From TH-plancto1 sp031431195 (GTDB lineage Bacteria; Planctomycetota; Planctomycetia; Planctomycetales; Planctomycetaceae): a stretch of 64,000 nucleotides of DNA. Positions 19,596 through 27,754 of the stretch are shown one piece after another. The notes below the pieces were generated by a model, which made no database searches, was not told the origin of the DNA, and saw only the letters and a program-made list of their open reading frames with translations. Made by a program: the position numbers and the translations under genes. Where the stretch lies: contig JANPCU010000130.1 of assembly GCA_031431195.1 (NCBI GenBank), forward strand, positions 24,579 to 88,578. Reading direction: 5' to 3'. The first letter of the stretch is position 1; each line of letters begins with the position of its first letter.

Positions 19596-21656
19596 ATGAC
19601 TAAGCCATTTGTGTGGATGTTACTGACCAGCTTGCTGCTGGGGGCTGTTGGATGTAGCAGTGGGAAGGAGGCCGGAAGCGGTACGGGCACGACTCCGGTT
19701 GTGACCAATGGTGCGAATGCCGAGATCATGCCGACGTGCGAGCCGCCGATGGAAGCGGCACCGGCGATGGTGATTTCGCCATTCGTGCATCATACACCGG
19801 GCGATGTGGCCCTCGTAATCGCACGCCCCTCGCGGGCGATGAACAACCCGATCGTGACGGGCATGATCAAGGAGATCGAAGCCGCTGACCCGTCCGTCAA
19901 CGTGGCGGACCAGCTGAAGAAGATGGAAGAGGAACTCGGGATCGACCCGAAGCAGATTGAGTATGTAGTCGTGTCGGTCTCCTCGCAGACCCTCGCAGCT
20001 GTGGCTCCGCAATCTCGCCCGCAGCCGAACTTTGGGCCACCGCCGGTCGACAAAGCCATTGAATTCCAGTCAGAGATTCCCGGCACCGAGCCGTCGCCTC
20101 TTGATGAGAAGAAGGAGTCTCCCTGTGCCGATGAGCCCGCAGCTGCGGATGAGTCGACGACTTCGGTGGAGATTCCTTCGCAATCTCCCGCTTTAGATGA
20201 ACCTCCGATGGCTTCGGAAGATCTGGGGGGATTCGAGCTTCCACCGTCACCAGCGGTTCTGGTGCGGTTGCTGACACCGGTAGATGGGGAGTCACTCGTC
20301 GCAAAGATGGCCGACCGAGATAAGGCCCGTGCGGAAATGATGTTCGGCGGGAATATGGCTTTTAACTACGGACCAAACACGCCCAAAGAGATCCTCGAAC
20401 AGTATCGGAAGGAGAATGAAGAGCATCTCACGAACTACCTCAAGAGCATAAAGTACCAGCGTTCGGAACATGGCGGACTCACGTTACACCAGAAGGGCGA
20501 CTCCAAGGATCGGTTCTGCTTCCTCAATTCCCAGACGGTGCTGATGGCCCCGGAAGCGGTCGTCAAGGCGGCCATTGATCGCCAAGGCACCGCTGCGTCG
20601 TCTCCGCTCTCGGCCCAGTTGCAGCCACTCGTGGATCGCGACTTCGCGGTCGCTCTCGATCTGGCTCCCGTGGCTGAAATGTCGAAGTCGGGACAATTGG
20701 AACTTCCCTTCCCGGTCATGCTCTTTGCGGCCCCGCTCTTGAAGTGCCGCTTCCTCTCAGTGGCCGCTGACATCAACGGCGCGGATCTGTTGCAGGTGAA
20801 TCTGGTCGCCGCCGATGAAGTGGGGGCGAAGCAGTTGCATGGGATGCTCAATCCGCTGCTGACGGACAGCATCGCCAAGGCCAAAGCGGCCAAGGACGCC
20901 CCGGGCCAGCTTCCCGCCGAGGCGAGCCCGTTCTTGCCACTGGGCGAGAAGATGCTCGATGGCACCAAGCTGACGCAGGCGGGCGATCTGTTGTCGCTGG
21001 TCGTCGCCCGTCCAGCGGGGTTGGAAGACCTGCCGACACTGGCTCGGCCAATGCTCGTGGAGTCGGCGAAGAAAGCCCAGGAAGCGGCCAAGCGGAACGA
21101 TCTGAAGCAGATCGCGTTGGGCTTGCACAACTACCACGAAACGTATCAGTCGTTACCAGCAAACGACCAGGGGGCCACAGGAAGTGCTGGGTTGAGTTGG
21201 CGAGTCCACATCCTCCCGTTTGTGGACGCGGCTCCACTCTACAACGAATTCCATATGGACGAGCCGTGGGATAGTGAGCACAACAAAGCTCTCATTCCCC
21301 GGATGCCGAAAGTGTACGGAACCAGTGCCGAAGGGAAGACCTCTGTCCATGTCTTCATCGGCGAAGGCACCCCATTCGGCGGAAAGCCGATCGGGTTTCA
21401 AGACATCACCGACGGAACATCGAATACCATCATGGATGTCAGGGCTGGCGAAGACACCGCCGACATCTGGACCAAGCCCGGCGGGTTGACCTTTGACAAG
21501 GCGAACCCCAGCGCCGCTCTGGGGAACATCGGCGACTTCTTTGACGTGGGGCTCATGGACGGCTCAGTGCGCCGCTTGCCGAAGACCATCGACGCGGCCA
21601 CCCTCGGGAATCTGATTATCCACAACGATGGCAATGTCGTGGAGATTCCGGAGTAG
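19596..21656 (+). CDS. DUF1559 lipoprotein with a long N-terminal extension
   Basis: The N-terminus MTKPFVWMLLTSLLLGAVGC has a lipobox (LGAVGC, Cys20), so it is predicted to be a lipid-anchored outer-face protein. An AGGA site lies 8 nt before the ATG. Residues ~50-490 form a large domain with repeated short beta patterns and an acidic Ser/Pro-rich linker near 150-215. The C-terminal ~190 residues are a DUF1559/SBP_bac_10 domain, starting KRNDLKQIALGLHNYHETY and ending with VGLMDGSVRRLP. DUF1559 proteins in this phylum usually start with a pilin-like methylation helix; here the domain is instead at the C-terminus of a lipoprotein. Its role is unknown. Length is 686 residues. Confidence 0.9.
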   Translation: MTKPFVWMLLTSLLLGAVGCSSGKEAGSGTGTTPVVTNGANAEIMPTCEPPMEAAPAMVISPFVHHTPGDVALVIARPSRAMNNPIVTGMIKEIEAADPSVNVADQLKKMEEELGIDPKQIEYVVVSVSSQTLAAVAPQSRPQPNFGPPPVDKAIEFQSEIPGTEPSPLDEKKESPCADEPAAADESTTSVEIPSQSPALDEPPMASEDLGGFELPPSPAVLVRLLTPVDGESLVAKMADRDKARAEMMFGGNMAFNYGPNTPKEILEQYRKENEEHLTNYLKSIKYQRSEHGGLTLHQKGDSKDRFCFLNSQTVLMAPEAVVKAAIDRQGTAASSPLSAQLQPLVDRDFAVALDLAPVAEMSKSGQLELPFPVMLFAAPLLKCRFLSVAADINGADLLQVNLVAADEVGAKQLHGMLNPLLTDSIAKAKAAKDAPGQLPAEASPFLPLGEKMLDGTKLTQAGDLLSLVVARPAGLEDLPTLARPMLVESAKKAQEAAKRNDLKQIALGLHNYHETYQSLPANDQGATGSAGLSWRVHILPFVDAAPLYNEFHMDEPWDSEHNKALIPRMPKVYGTSAEGKTSVHVFIGEGTPFGGKPIGFQDITDGTSNTIMDVRAGEDTADIWTKPGGLTFDKANPSAALGNIGDFFDVGLMDGSVRRLPKTIDAATLGNLIIHNDGNVVEIPE

Positions 21657-21840
21657 CTGCTCCTCGCCAGATTTCGGGCACGCACGCCAGTTCGCCCACG
21701 TTCTGGCGAAACGTGGCTACTCCGGATCGTGACCACAAACACTCCGGCCCCGTCCATGATGGAGCCGGAGTGTTGTTATTTTGGCAGTGTCGTTTAGCCC
21801 CAGGGCTTACAAGGTGAGTGTTTCCTGGGGAAACTTCTGG

Positions 21841-22080
21841 TTTTGTCCCACCAGGGACACCCGACAATAGCCCACCGTTTCAACGGTGGGAGTGCGATCC
21901 GGACGATCCGGTAAGTCCCGCCAGGGACGGCAGAAGCCTGTGAAAACCGGGGTCGCGTGATTCGGGATGCGAGGCCGCAGCGCGTGTCTGTCGCCCCTGC
22001 GGGGCTGTGGCGAGGAGAGCTTCATTGGTCCCACCGCTTCAGCGGTGGGCTATTTTCGGGTGTCCCTGACGGGACAAAGA
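21841..22080. repeat. Inverted pair of ~100-bp modules, family D
   Basis: Each module contains GTCCC-nnn-AGGGAC, then ACAATAG, then the palindrome CCCACCGCTTCAGCGGTGGG or a variant (21871-21890, 22030-22049), and ends with a second GTCCC..AGGGAC-like hairpin. One module reads plus (~21841-21940), the other minus (~21985-22080). The same inverted pair recurs at 43291-43525. It occupies most of the 479-bp gap between the convergent DUF1559 and kinase genes; nothing else is seen there. Confidence 0.8.
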
Positions 22081-22135
22081 CCGGCTATTTGGGCCTGAAG
22101 GGTTTCTCCGGGATTCAGACCTTGGAAGCAGCACC

Positions 22136-23806
22136 CTACGGCAATGTCAGCCAGCCAATGAGAGCGGCCATTCCCATCACCGCCAGTGTCAGTGCCGCCC
22201 AAACCCAGCTGGGCCATTGAAGCGGCGGGCGTCGGACAGTGAATTTTGTCTGAGGCGATAACTCAATGCGGTCGCCGATATGGGGGAGCGTGGTCTTGCG
22301 GCTCTCTCCGTTACTGATCAGCGGGACTCCGCCCACAGTGGTCAGGATCCATTTCTGGCCGTCAAAGACTAGGCGGCAATGATGCAGCGCCAGATCGGGG
22401 TCATCGAACTGCAAGGGGCAATCACTGGCCCGGCCGATCAGCGTTTCGGAGTGCCGAATCAGCAGCTTGTCCCCCTGTTCGAAGACCAGAAGCAGACGGT
22501 GTTCCTCGGGCACGCTGGTCCCACGATGGGGGCGTGCATGAGGGATGCTGATCGACGAGGAGCTGTCCTTGGACGAAGGCGAGGCAGCGGACTTTCGACC
22601 GGGTCGTGGGGCACCGACCGTCGTGGGTCCATTGTTGACAGCCGTCGACATGCGGGCCGCGGAAGACCGGCGGGTCGGCATCGAGCCCGCCAAAGAGGTC
22701 GGAATCCCGCGCAGCTTGGCCTTCTCCCGGCGTTCATGAACGACCTCCGCGAAATCAAAGGGGATCGGCTTTCGCTTGGCGAACGGAGCGAGTTCCGCCA
22801 CGACCGCCTGCATCGTCGCGGGGCGATCGGCGGGCGACTTGGCCATCATGCGGACGACCAGATCACTCAGGGCTTTCGGAATGTCTGGCAGCAGCTGGGC
22901 CAATACGGGGACGGGATGCGTCTTGTGGGCTTCCAGAACCTTGGCAGCTGTGGGCAGATTATACGGACGCCGGGCCGCGAGGATGGCGTAGAGCGTACAC
23001 CCGAGGCTGTAGATGTCAGCTCGGGCGTCGACGTGCAAGCTGTCGGCGGCCTGCTCCGGGGCCATGTAGTCGATGGTGCCGAGGCATTCATGTCCGAAGA
23101 TCATCGACAAGGAGAACTCTTCGTCGTAGTCGAGTTGGTCCGCGAGGGTCAAACCGAAGTCGACGACTTTGATCTGCCCGGAACGGTCGATGAGAATGTT
23201 GTCCGGCTTGAGATCGCGGTGGACCATCCCGAGTGTGTGAATGTCATGAACGCCGAGGGCGGCCTGCGAGATCATGTCGCACGCGGCCCCATGCGGTAGC
23301 CGCCTCGTGAGTGCGACGAGTTCCTGGAGCGTGATCCCCTCGAACATTTCGAGGGCCACAAAGTCGGCCTGGCCAAAGACTTCTTCCGAGGTGCCCGCGT
23401 CGTAGGTCTCGATCAAGTTCGGATGCTGGAATTGTTTGCCCGCCTTGCCTTCAAGACGGAATCTGGCCCGCATCCCGGCATCTTCTCGGAACCGGTCGGA
23501 CAGGACTTTGAGGGCGACGGTCTGGCCCGTTTCCAGTTTCGTGGCCCGAAAGACGGTCCCCATCCCGCCCCAACCCAGCGGCTCTTGAATCACATACCCC
23601 GCCAGCTTGAGCCGCCGGTGATTCCCCCGCAGGAGTTCCTCGGTCTGAAACGAGGTCAGGAGATGGCGATCCACGAGTGCCTGGGCCAAGGCTTCCGGAG
23701 CCACTGCCGGGTCGGCTCGACGCAGAATCTCCGCCACTCGCTCCTGGGGCAGCAACTCGCTGCGCCGGAGTGACTCTACGAACAGAGAGTCTTCCAACGT
23801 TGGCAT
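22136..23806 (-). CDS. Ser/Thr protein kinase with FHA domain and C-terminal membrane anchor
   Basis: Residues ~75-340 form a Hanks-type kinase: glycine loop GWGGMGTVF, VALKVL lysine, catalytic HRDLKPDN (near 196), DFGLT and MAPEQ. A Ser/Arg-rich linker follows, then an FHA domain (~450-525) with IGRASDCPL and HHCRL, which binds phosphothreonine peptides. A single TM segment forms the C-terminus (SWVWAALTLAVMGMAALIGW). The first ~70 residues resemble the short helical N-terminal extension common in planctomycete kinases. Unlike PknB-type kinases it has no extracellular sensor domain; FHA may recruit phosphorylated partners to the membrane. Transcribed alone, 556 residues. Confidence 0.92.
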   Translation of the reverse strand: MPTLEDSLFVESLRRSELLPQERVAEILRRADPAVAPEALAQALVDRHLLTSFQTEELLRGNHRRLKLAGYVIQEPLGWGGMGTVFRATKLETGQTVALKVLSDRFREDAGMRARFRLEGKAGKQFQHPNLIETYDAGTSEEVFGQADFVALEMFEGITLQELVALTRRLPHGAACDMISQAALGVHDIHTLGMVHRDLKPDNILIDRSGQIKVVDFGLTLADQLDYDEEFSLSMIFGHECLGTIDYMAPEQAADSLHVDARADIYSLGCTLYAILAARRPYNLPTAAKVLEAHKTHPVPVLAQLLPDIPKALSDLVVRMMAKSPADRPATMQAVVAELAPFAKRKPIPFDFAEVVHERREKAKLRGIPTSLAGSMPTRRSSAARMSTAVNNGPTTVGAPRPGRKSAASPSSKDSSSSISIPHARPHRGTSVPEEHRLLLVFEQGDKLLIRHSETLIGRASDCPLQFDDPDLALHHCRLVFDGQKWILTTVGGVPLISNGESRKTTLPHIGDRIELSPQTKFTVRRPPLQWPSWVWAALTLAVMGMAALIGWLTLP

Positions 23807-23935
23807 ACGACTTCCATCGGATCGGAGGTGCCGCCCAGATTCGAAAAGCTGCGAATTCTAGCCGACCATGTGTAATATAGGTCCGGCTGGCGAGATTTGC
23901 AGCGGAAAACTTTGCGAGAACTCCGATCTCTGGCC

Positions 23936-25234
23936 TTACCCCTTCGCCGTCAGCCGCATGTCATGCGTATACGGAGCGCGGTAGTCGCGGTCGGTCATCG
24001 CTTGGGCGGCGTCATCGCCGATGATCTTTTCGGTCTTTGGATCCCACTGAATACCGCGTCCCAGGCGGGCGACGAGGTTCCCCAAGTGGCACACCGTCGC
24101 CGACCGGTGACCGATCTCGATATCGCACACCGGGAGTTTGCGGCTCGCCATGCAGCCGAGAAAATCCCTCGTGTGGTCCATGCTCTGGTAGAGCTGGGTC
24201 AATCCCGCTGCGTCGAGCGGTTGCTTGAGGATTTCCTCCGGGGTGGAGGTGATCTTGCCGCGAGTGACGTAGACCTCGCCCTTGGAGCCAATGAACTTGG
24301 CTCCCTGCTGGATGTCCTTCTGGCCTTGGCCGAGTGTGACCTTCACTCCGTTGGCGTAGGTGTAGACGATGCGGCAGGTCTCCGTGACCTCATGGAGTTT
24401 CTTTTCGTTGAAGGTCGCGGTCCCTTCGACCGCCACTGGACCCGACTCGTCCATGCCGAGTCCCCACTGGGCGATGTCGAGGTGATGTGCCCCGAAGTTT
24501 GTGATCTGGCCACCCGAGTAGTCCCACCAGAACCGGAAGTTGTAATGCACCCGCTTGCCGTTGTAGGGGCGATACGGAGCCGGTCCGAGCCAAAGGTCAT
24601 AGTTGATTTCGGGTGGGGCTTCCGAATCGGAACCGATGTCCTTGGGATAGTTGGGGCCGGGGATGCCGACGTGGACCTCGCTGATGTCGCCGATGAACCC
24701 GTTCCGCACCAGCATGCAGGCTTGCCAGAACTCTTTGCTCGACCGCTGCATGGAGCCGGTCTGCACGATCCGCTGGTTCTCGCGAGCGGCATTCACCATG
24801 CGGCGGCCCTCAGCGATCGTCAGCGACAACGGCTTCTCGCAAAAGACATCCTTCCCCGCCTGGCAGCCATGAATCGTCATCAAAGCATGCCACTGATCGG
24901 GCACCGTAACCACGATGGCGTCGATGCCCTTCTGGTCGAGCAGCTCGCGGTAGTCGCCAAAGACGGCTGGCTTCGGCCCTTTCTTCTCGACGAGTTCTAC
25001 GGCAGCTGCGGCGACTTTCGTATCGACATCGCAAATGGCAGCGATATCGCATCCGGCCCCTTGGAACCGGTTGAGGTTGCCGGTTCCCTGGTTCTTGACC
25101 CCGATCGCTCCGATGGAGATGCGGTCATTGGCCCCGAAGACGCGGCTCGGCAGGATCAGTGGAGCTGCGAACGCGGAGGCGGCGATGACGCCTGCTTGCT
25201 TTAGGAACGTGCGACGATTGGTACGTGAGGCCAT
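23936..25234 (-). CDS. Tat-exported Gfo/Idh/MocA-family oxidoreductase
   Basis: I choose the ATG at 25234 because it starts a Tat signal, MASRTNRRTFLKQAGVIAAS; an ATG at 25243 is possible and the frame extends further. The mature protein has the Rossmann nucleotide-binding start (ISIGAIGVKNQGTGNL), the EKPLSLTIAEGRRMV motif of the family and the C-terminal alpha/beta domain. Family members oxidise or reduce sugars and related polyols with NAD(P); such secreted Tat versions are common in planctomycetes. The next gene upstream, an aminotransferase, has its stop ~150 bp away on the same strand, so a shared transcript is possible. Length is 432 residues. Confidence 0.9.
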   Translation of the reverse strand: MASRTNRRTFLKQAGVIAASAFAAPLILPSRVFGANDRISIGAIGVKNQGTGNLNRFQGAGCDIAAICDVDTKVAAAAVELVEKKGPKPAVFGDYRELLDQKGIDAIVVTVPDQWHALMTIHGCQAGKDVFCEKPLSLTIAEGRRMVNAARENQRIVQTGSMQRSSKEFWQACMLVRNGFIGDISEVHVGIPGPNYPKDIGSDSEAPPEINYDLWLGPAPYRPYNGKRVHYNFRFWWDYSGGQITNFGAHHLDIAQWGLGMDESGPVAVEGTATFNEKKLHEVTETCRIVYTYANGVKVTLGQGQKDIQQGAKFIGSKGEVYVTRGKITSTPEEILKQPLDAAGLTQLYQSMDHTRDFLGCMASRKLPVCDIEIGHRSATVCHLGNLVARLGRGIQWDPKTEKIIGDDAAQAMTDRDYRAPYTHDMRLTAKG

Positions 25235-25385
25235 GAGAGGCATCCTCAAAGAATGAGAGGAGGGAAAGTTCCCGACAGAATAGTTTCCTCGATTCCGTCC
25301 CGCCACCCGGCAAGCGTCCAGCGTCATCCGGCCTTCCGTGAGTGTGACCATACAACCTGGCGACTGCCCCGATTGATCATCCTCC

Positions 25386-26579
25386 TCACAGCACACGGCA
25401 CAGCACCTCGACCAGCCGGTCGATCTGCTCCGGCGTGTTGTACAGGTGGCATGACACGCGGATGTGCAGGCGGTCTTGCCACTCGACGATGGGAATCTCG
25501 ATGCTGAATTCGGTGGCCAGTTTGAGCTGCAAGGGGTGCGGCGTGCCGGGTTGCAGGTCGACTCGTTGGAGTTGCGGAAGTTCGAGAGTCAGCATGGTGC
25601 CGAACTCGTGATCGCGGGCGAGGGGGATCGCACCACATCGGTCCGCGAGCAACCGTCCCGCATAACGGGCGAGGGTATGACACTGGTCGCGAAACCGGTC
25701 GAGGCCGACGGATTGCAAGAAGCGGATCGCCTCGGGCACCGCGAGGTATGCAGCTGGGTCGCTGGTGCCCGTCCAGTGGAACTCGTCCACCCAGCGCGAC
25801 GCGCGACCGGAGAGGCTGCGGCCCCAGCTGATGATGGCGGGCTTGAGTCCAGATTTATGCTTGGGCTTCGAGTATAAAAAACCGCTGCCAAATGGGGCGG
25901 CCAGCCACTTGTGTAAACTCGCACAGTAGAAGTCACAGCCGAGTTGATCGAGCTGGAGCGGCAGCATGGCGATGGCATGCGGGCCGTCGATGCAGACGGG
26001 GATGCCCAGCGGCTTGGCACGGCGGCAGACCTCTTCGACGGGGAGCATGAGAGCAGTGGGCGAGGTGACGTGGCTGATGACGATCATCTTCGTGCGCGGG
26101 GTCACCCGATTGAAGATCGCATCGACGCGGTCATTGGCAAGGGCCTCTCCCATTGGCAGTCGCGCGAGAACGGTCCTGGCACCGAGCCGTTGACAGTGCG
26201 AACCCCAGATGCGGATGACAGCTCCGTACTCGTGATCGTTGAGCAGCACCTCGTCACCGGGTTCGAGCTTGGTGTTCTCGGCCACAATGTTCATGGCCAC
26301 CGTGGCGTTGGGAACGAACGCGAGGTTCTCGGGGCGACAGCCGAGGAACTTGCCGAGGGCGAGGCTGGCTTCATCCAGGAGTGCCTCTTGCCGACGGACA
26401 AAGAACTCCATCGGGTTGCGTTCGAGTTCCTCGGTCCAGCGCTGGCGGGCCTCGCGCACGACGCGCGGCGAAGGCCCGAATGAGCCGTGGTTGAGGTAGT
26501 TGACACCGGGTGCCAAGTCCCATGCGGACGGGAGCTCGTTCCAGTCGAACCGCGACAGATCGGGAGAGGGAGCGGACAC
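25386..26579 (-). CDS. Class V PLP-dependent aminotransferase (isopenicillin N epimerase-like)
   Basis: The protein has 397 residues. It contains NYLNHGSFGPSP near the N-terminus, VPNATVAMNIV for phosphate binding, IVISHVTSPTALMLPVEEV, the cofactor aspartate in CIDGPHAIAML and the Schiff-base lysine in ASLHKWLAAPFG. This matches the class V subgroup of isopenicillin N epimerase/cysteine desulfurase-like proteins. The substrate is not predictable, and no penicillin-type biosynthesis genes are present. It is cytoplasmic, with no signal, and lies upstream of the Gfo/Idh gene on the same strand. Confidence 0.9.
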   Translation of the reverse strand: MSAPSPDLSRFDWNELPSAWDLAPGVNYLNHGSFGPSPRVVREARQRWTEELERNPMEFFVRRQEALLDEASLALGKFLGCRPENLAFVPNATVAMNIVAENTKLEPGDEVLLNDHEYGAVIRIWGSHCQRLGARTVLARLPMGEALANDRVDAIFNRVTPRTKMIVISHVTSPTALMLPVEEVCRRAKPLGIPVCIDGPHAIAMLPLQLDQLGCDFYCASLHKWLAAPFGSGFLYSKPKHKSGLKPAIISWGRSLSGRASRWVDEFHWTGTSDPAAYLAVPEAIRFLQSVGLDRFRDQCHTLARYAGRLLADRCGAIPLARDHEFGTMLTLELPQLQRVDLQPGTPHPLQLKLATEFSIEIPIVEWQDRLHIRVSCHLYNTPEQIDRLVEVLCRVL

Positions 26580-26674
26580 GTAGAAACCTTTCCGAGGAAA
26601 GAGGAGCGAGTCTGGGGAGACGTTCTATTTCATGCATAGCTCGGCAGGAGCGTTGCCCTCCTGACTTCAGAGAG

Positions 26675-26746
26675 TGGCCGCAAAAAACTCAAAGAACGCA
26701 AAAGAGAGCACTCGTCATTTTGCGTTCTTTGAGTTTCTTGCGGCCA
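26675..26746. repeat. Near-perfect 29-bp inverted repeat, family J
   Basis: The arms 26675-26703 and 26718-26746 match at 28 of 29 positions, with the core ACTCAAAGAACGCAAAA and a 14-nt loop. It lies in the 315-bp gap between the divergent aminotransferase and smpB genes. The rest of the gap shows no coding frame. A related but different arm sequence occurs at 8779-8851. Confidence 0.8.
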
Positions 26747-26894
26747 TCACCCATTCATTTTGAATGACATCTCGGTGGGTACCCTCAATCGTTTCTGAAA
26801 GGCGAGCGAGATCTCACGGAACACGAATCCTCCCGCTGACGAACCCTGACGAGTATACTTCACAGTCCCCTCCTTCGAAGACCCTGCAACACTG

Positions 26895-27374
26895 ATGGCC
26901 AGCAAAGACACCAAAACGAAAGGCGACCCCGACCGGATTGTATGCCGGAATCGGAAGGCGTCGCATGAGTACGAGATCCTCGACGAACTCGACTGCGGCA
27001 TCATGCTCGCGGGCAGCGAAGTGAAAAGCGTTCGCAATAACAAGATCACGATCGACGAAGGGTTCGCCCGTGTCGAACGCGGCGAGGTGTGGCTCTACAA
27101 CGTCGACATCGCCGAGTACTCGCAAGCGAACCTCATGAACCATCCGCTGCGGCGGCCACGGAAGCTGTTGCTGAAGAAGCGTGAGATTGAGAAGTTTGCC
27201 GCCCGGGCCGACGAATCGGGGATGAGTCTGATCCCGCTCGATGTCCATTTCTCACGTGGCTTTGTGAAGATTAAGTTGGGCGTGGGTAAGGGGCGTAAGC
27301 TCCATGACAAGCGGGAGAAGTTGAAGTCCGACGATGCCCGGCGGGAGATCCAGCAGGCGATGCGGAAGCGGTAA
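26895..27374 (+). CDS. smpB: SsrA-binding protein
   Basis: The protein has 159 residues, the normal family length. It has the SmpB core: NRKASHEYEILDELDCGIML, GSEVKSVRNNKITIDEGFARV, LYNVDIAEYSQAN, HPLRRPRKLLLKK and the basic C-terminal tail. SmpB binds tmRNA and delivers it to stalled ribosomes for trans-translation. A tmRNA gene is not seen nearby. It is transcribed alone; the start at 26895 begins MASKDTKTK, a short Lys-rich leader before the fold. Confidence 0.97.
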   Translation: MASKDTKTKGDPDRIVCRNRKASHEYEILDELDCGIMLAGSEVKSVRNNKITIDEGFARVERGEVWLYNVDIAEYSQANLMNHPLRRPRKLLLKKREIEKFAARADESGMSLIPLDVHFSRGFVKIKLGVGKGRKLHDKREKLKSDDARREIQQAMRKR

Positions 27375-27754
27375 CTCATTTCAAGGATATAGGTTGCGAA
27401 TTTATATTCCGACTGGGTAATCTACACAGGTGAGGTGCGAAAGTTGCCGTCCGGCACGGCCCGCGACCCGTCTAGCGGCTTGACATGACTGATCTGACGG
27501 CTGTACAAACAACTTTCGTCTGACAGAACCGTCTGCAGAAATCTGATCAGCATCCGTCGATGCGATTCATTTCTGTCGAAAACTGTTATCCAGACGTCAG
27601 TTCCGTCGGTTCAGCTTGAACTGGTCGGGATTTAAGGCAGTCAGGGTGTATCTCCTGGGGTGGTGGAATGGAACCACTGATCCCCACGGCGATTTGGTGA
27701 TTGGATCGATCGGAAGGGAGTCCCGGAACCCGGTTTCGCTGCTGGAAAGCTCTC
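27375..27754. other. 380-bp non-coding region before pheA with a possible structured leader
   Basis: No coding frame or tRNA is seen. The segment 27438-27518 is bounded by the inverted arms CGAAAGTTG and CAACTTTCG, with a smaller GCCGT/ACGGC hairpin inside. Nearer the gene, a run around 27655-27690 can fold weakly. It could be an RNA leader for pheA or a small RNA, but the evidence is only these short arms. Confidence 0.35.

Noticed and set aside
20435..21130. Minus-strand open frame of 231 codons inside the DUF1559 gene
   Set aside because: It is antisense to the recognised lipoprotein and Ser/Arg-rich.
21841..22080. Possible CRISPR array
   Set aside because: The repeats are inverted rather than direct, there are only two units, and no cas gene is present.
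23897..25204. Plus-strand open frame of 435 codons opposite the Gfo/Idh gene
   Set aside because: It is the complementary strand of a well-supported oxidoreductase; the translation is His/Arg/Asp-rich without any family pattern.
27375..27754. tmRNA gene next to smpB
   Set aside because: No tRNA-like acceptor, T-loop (GGTTCGA) or CCA end was found in the gap.
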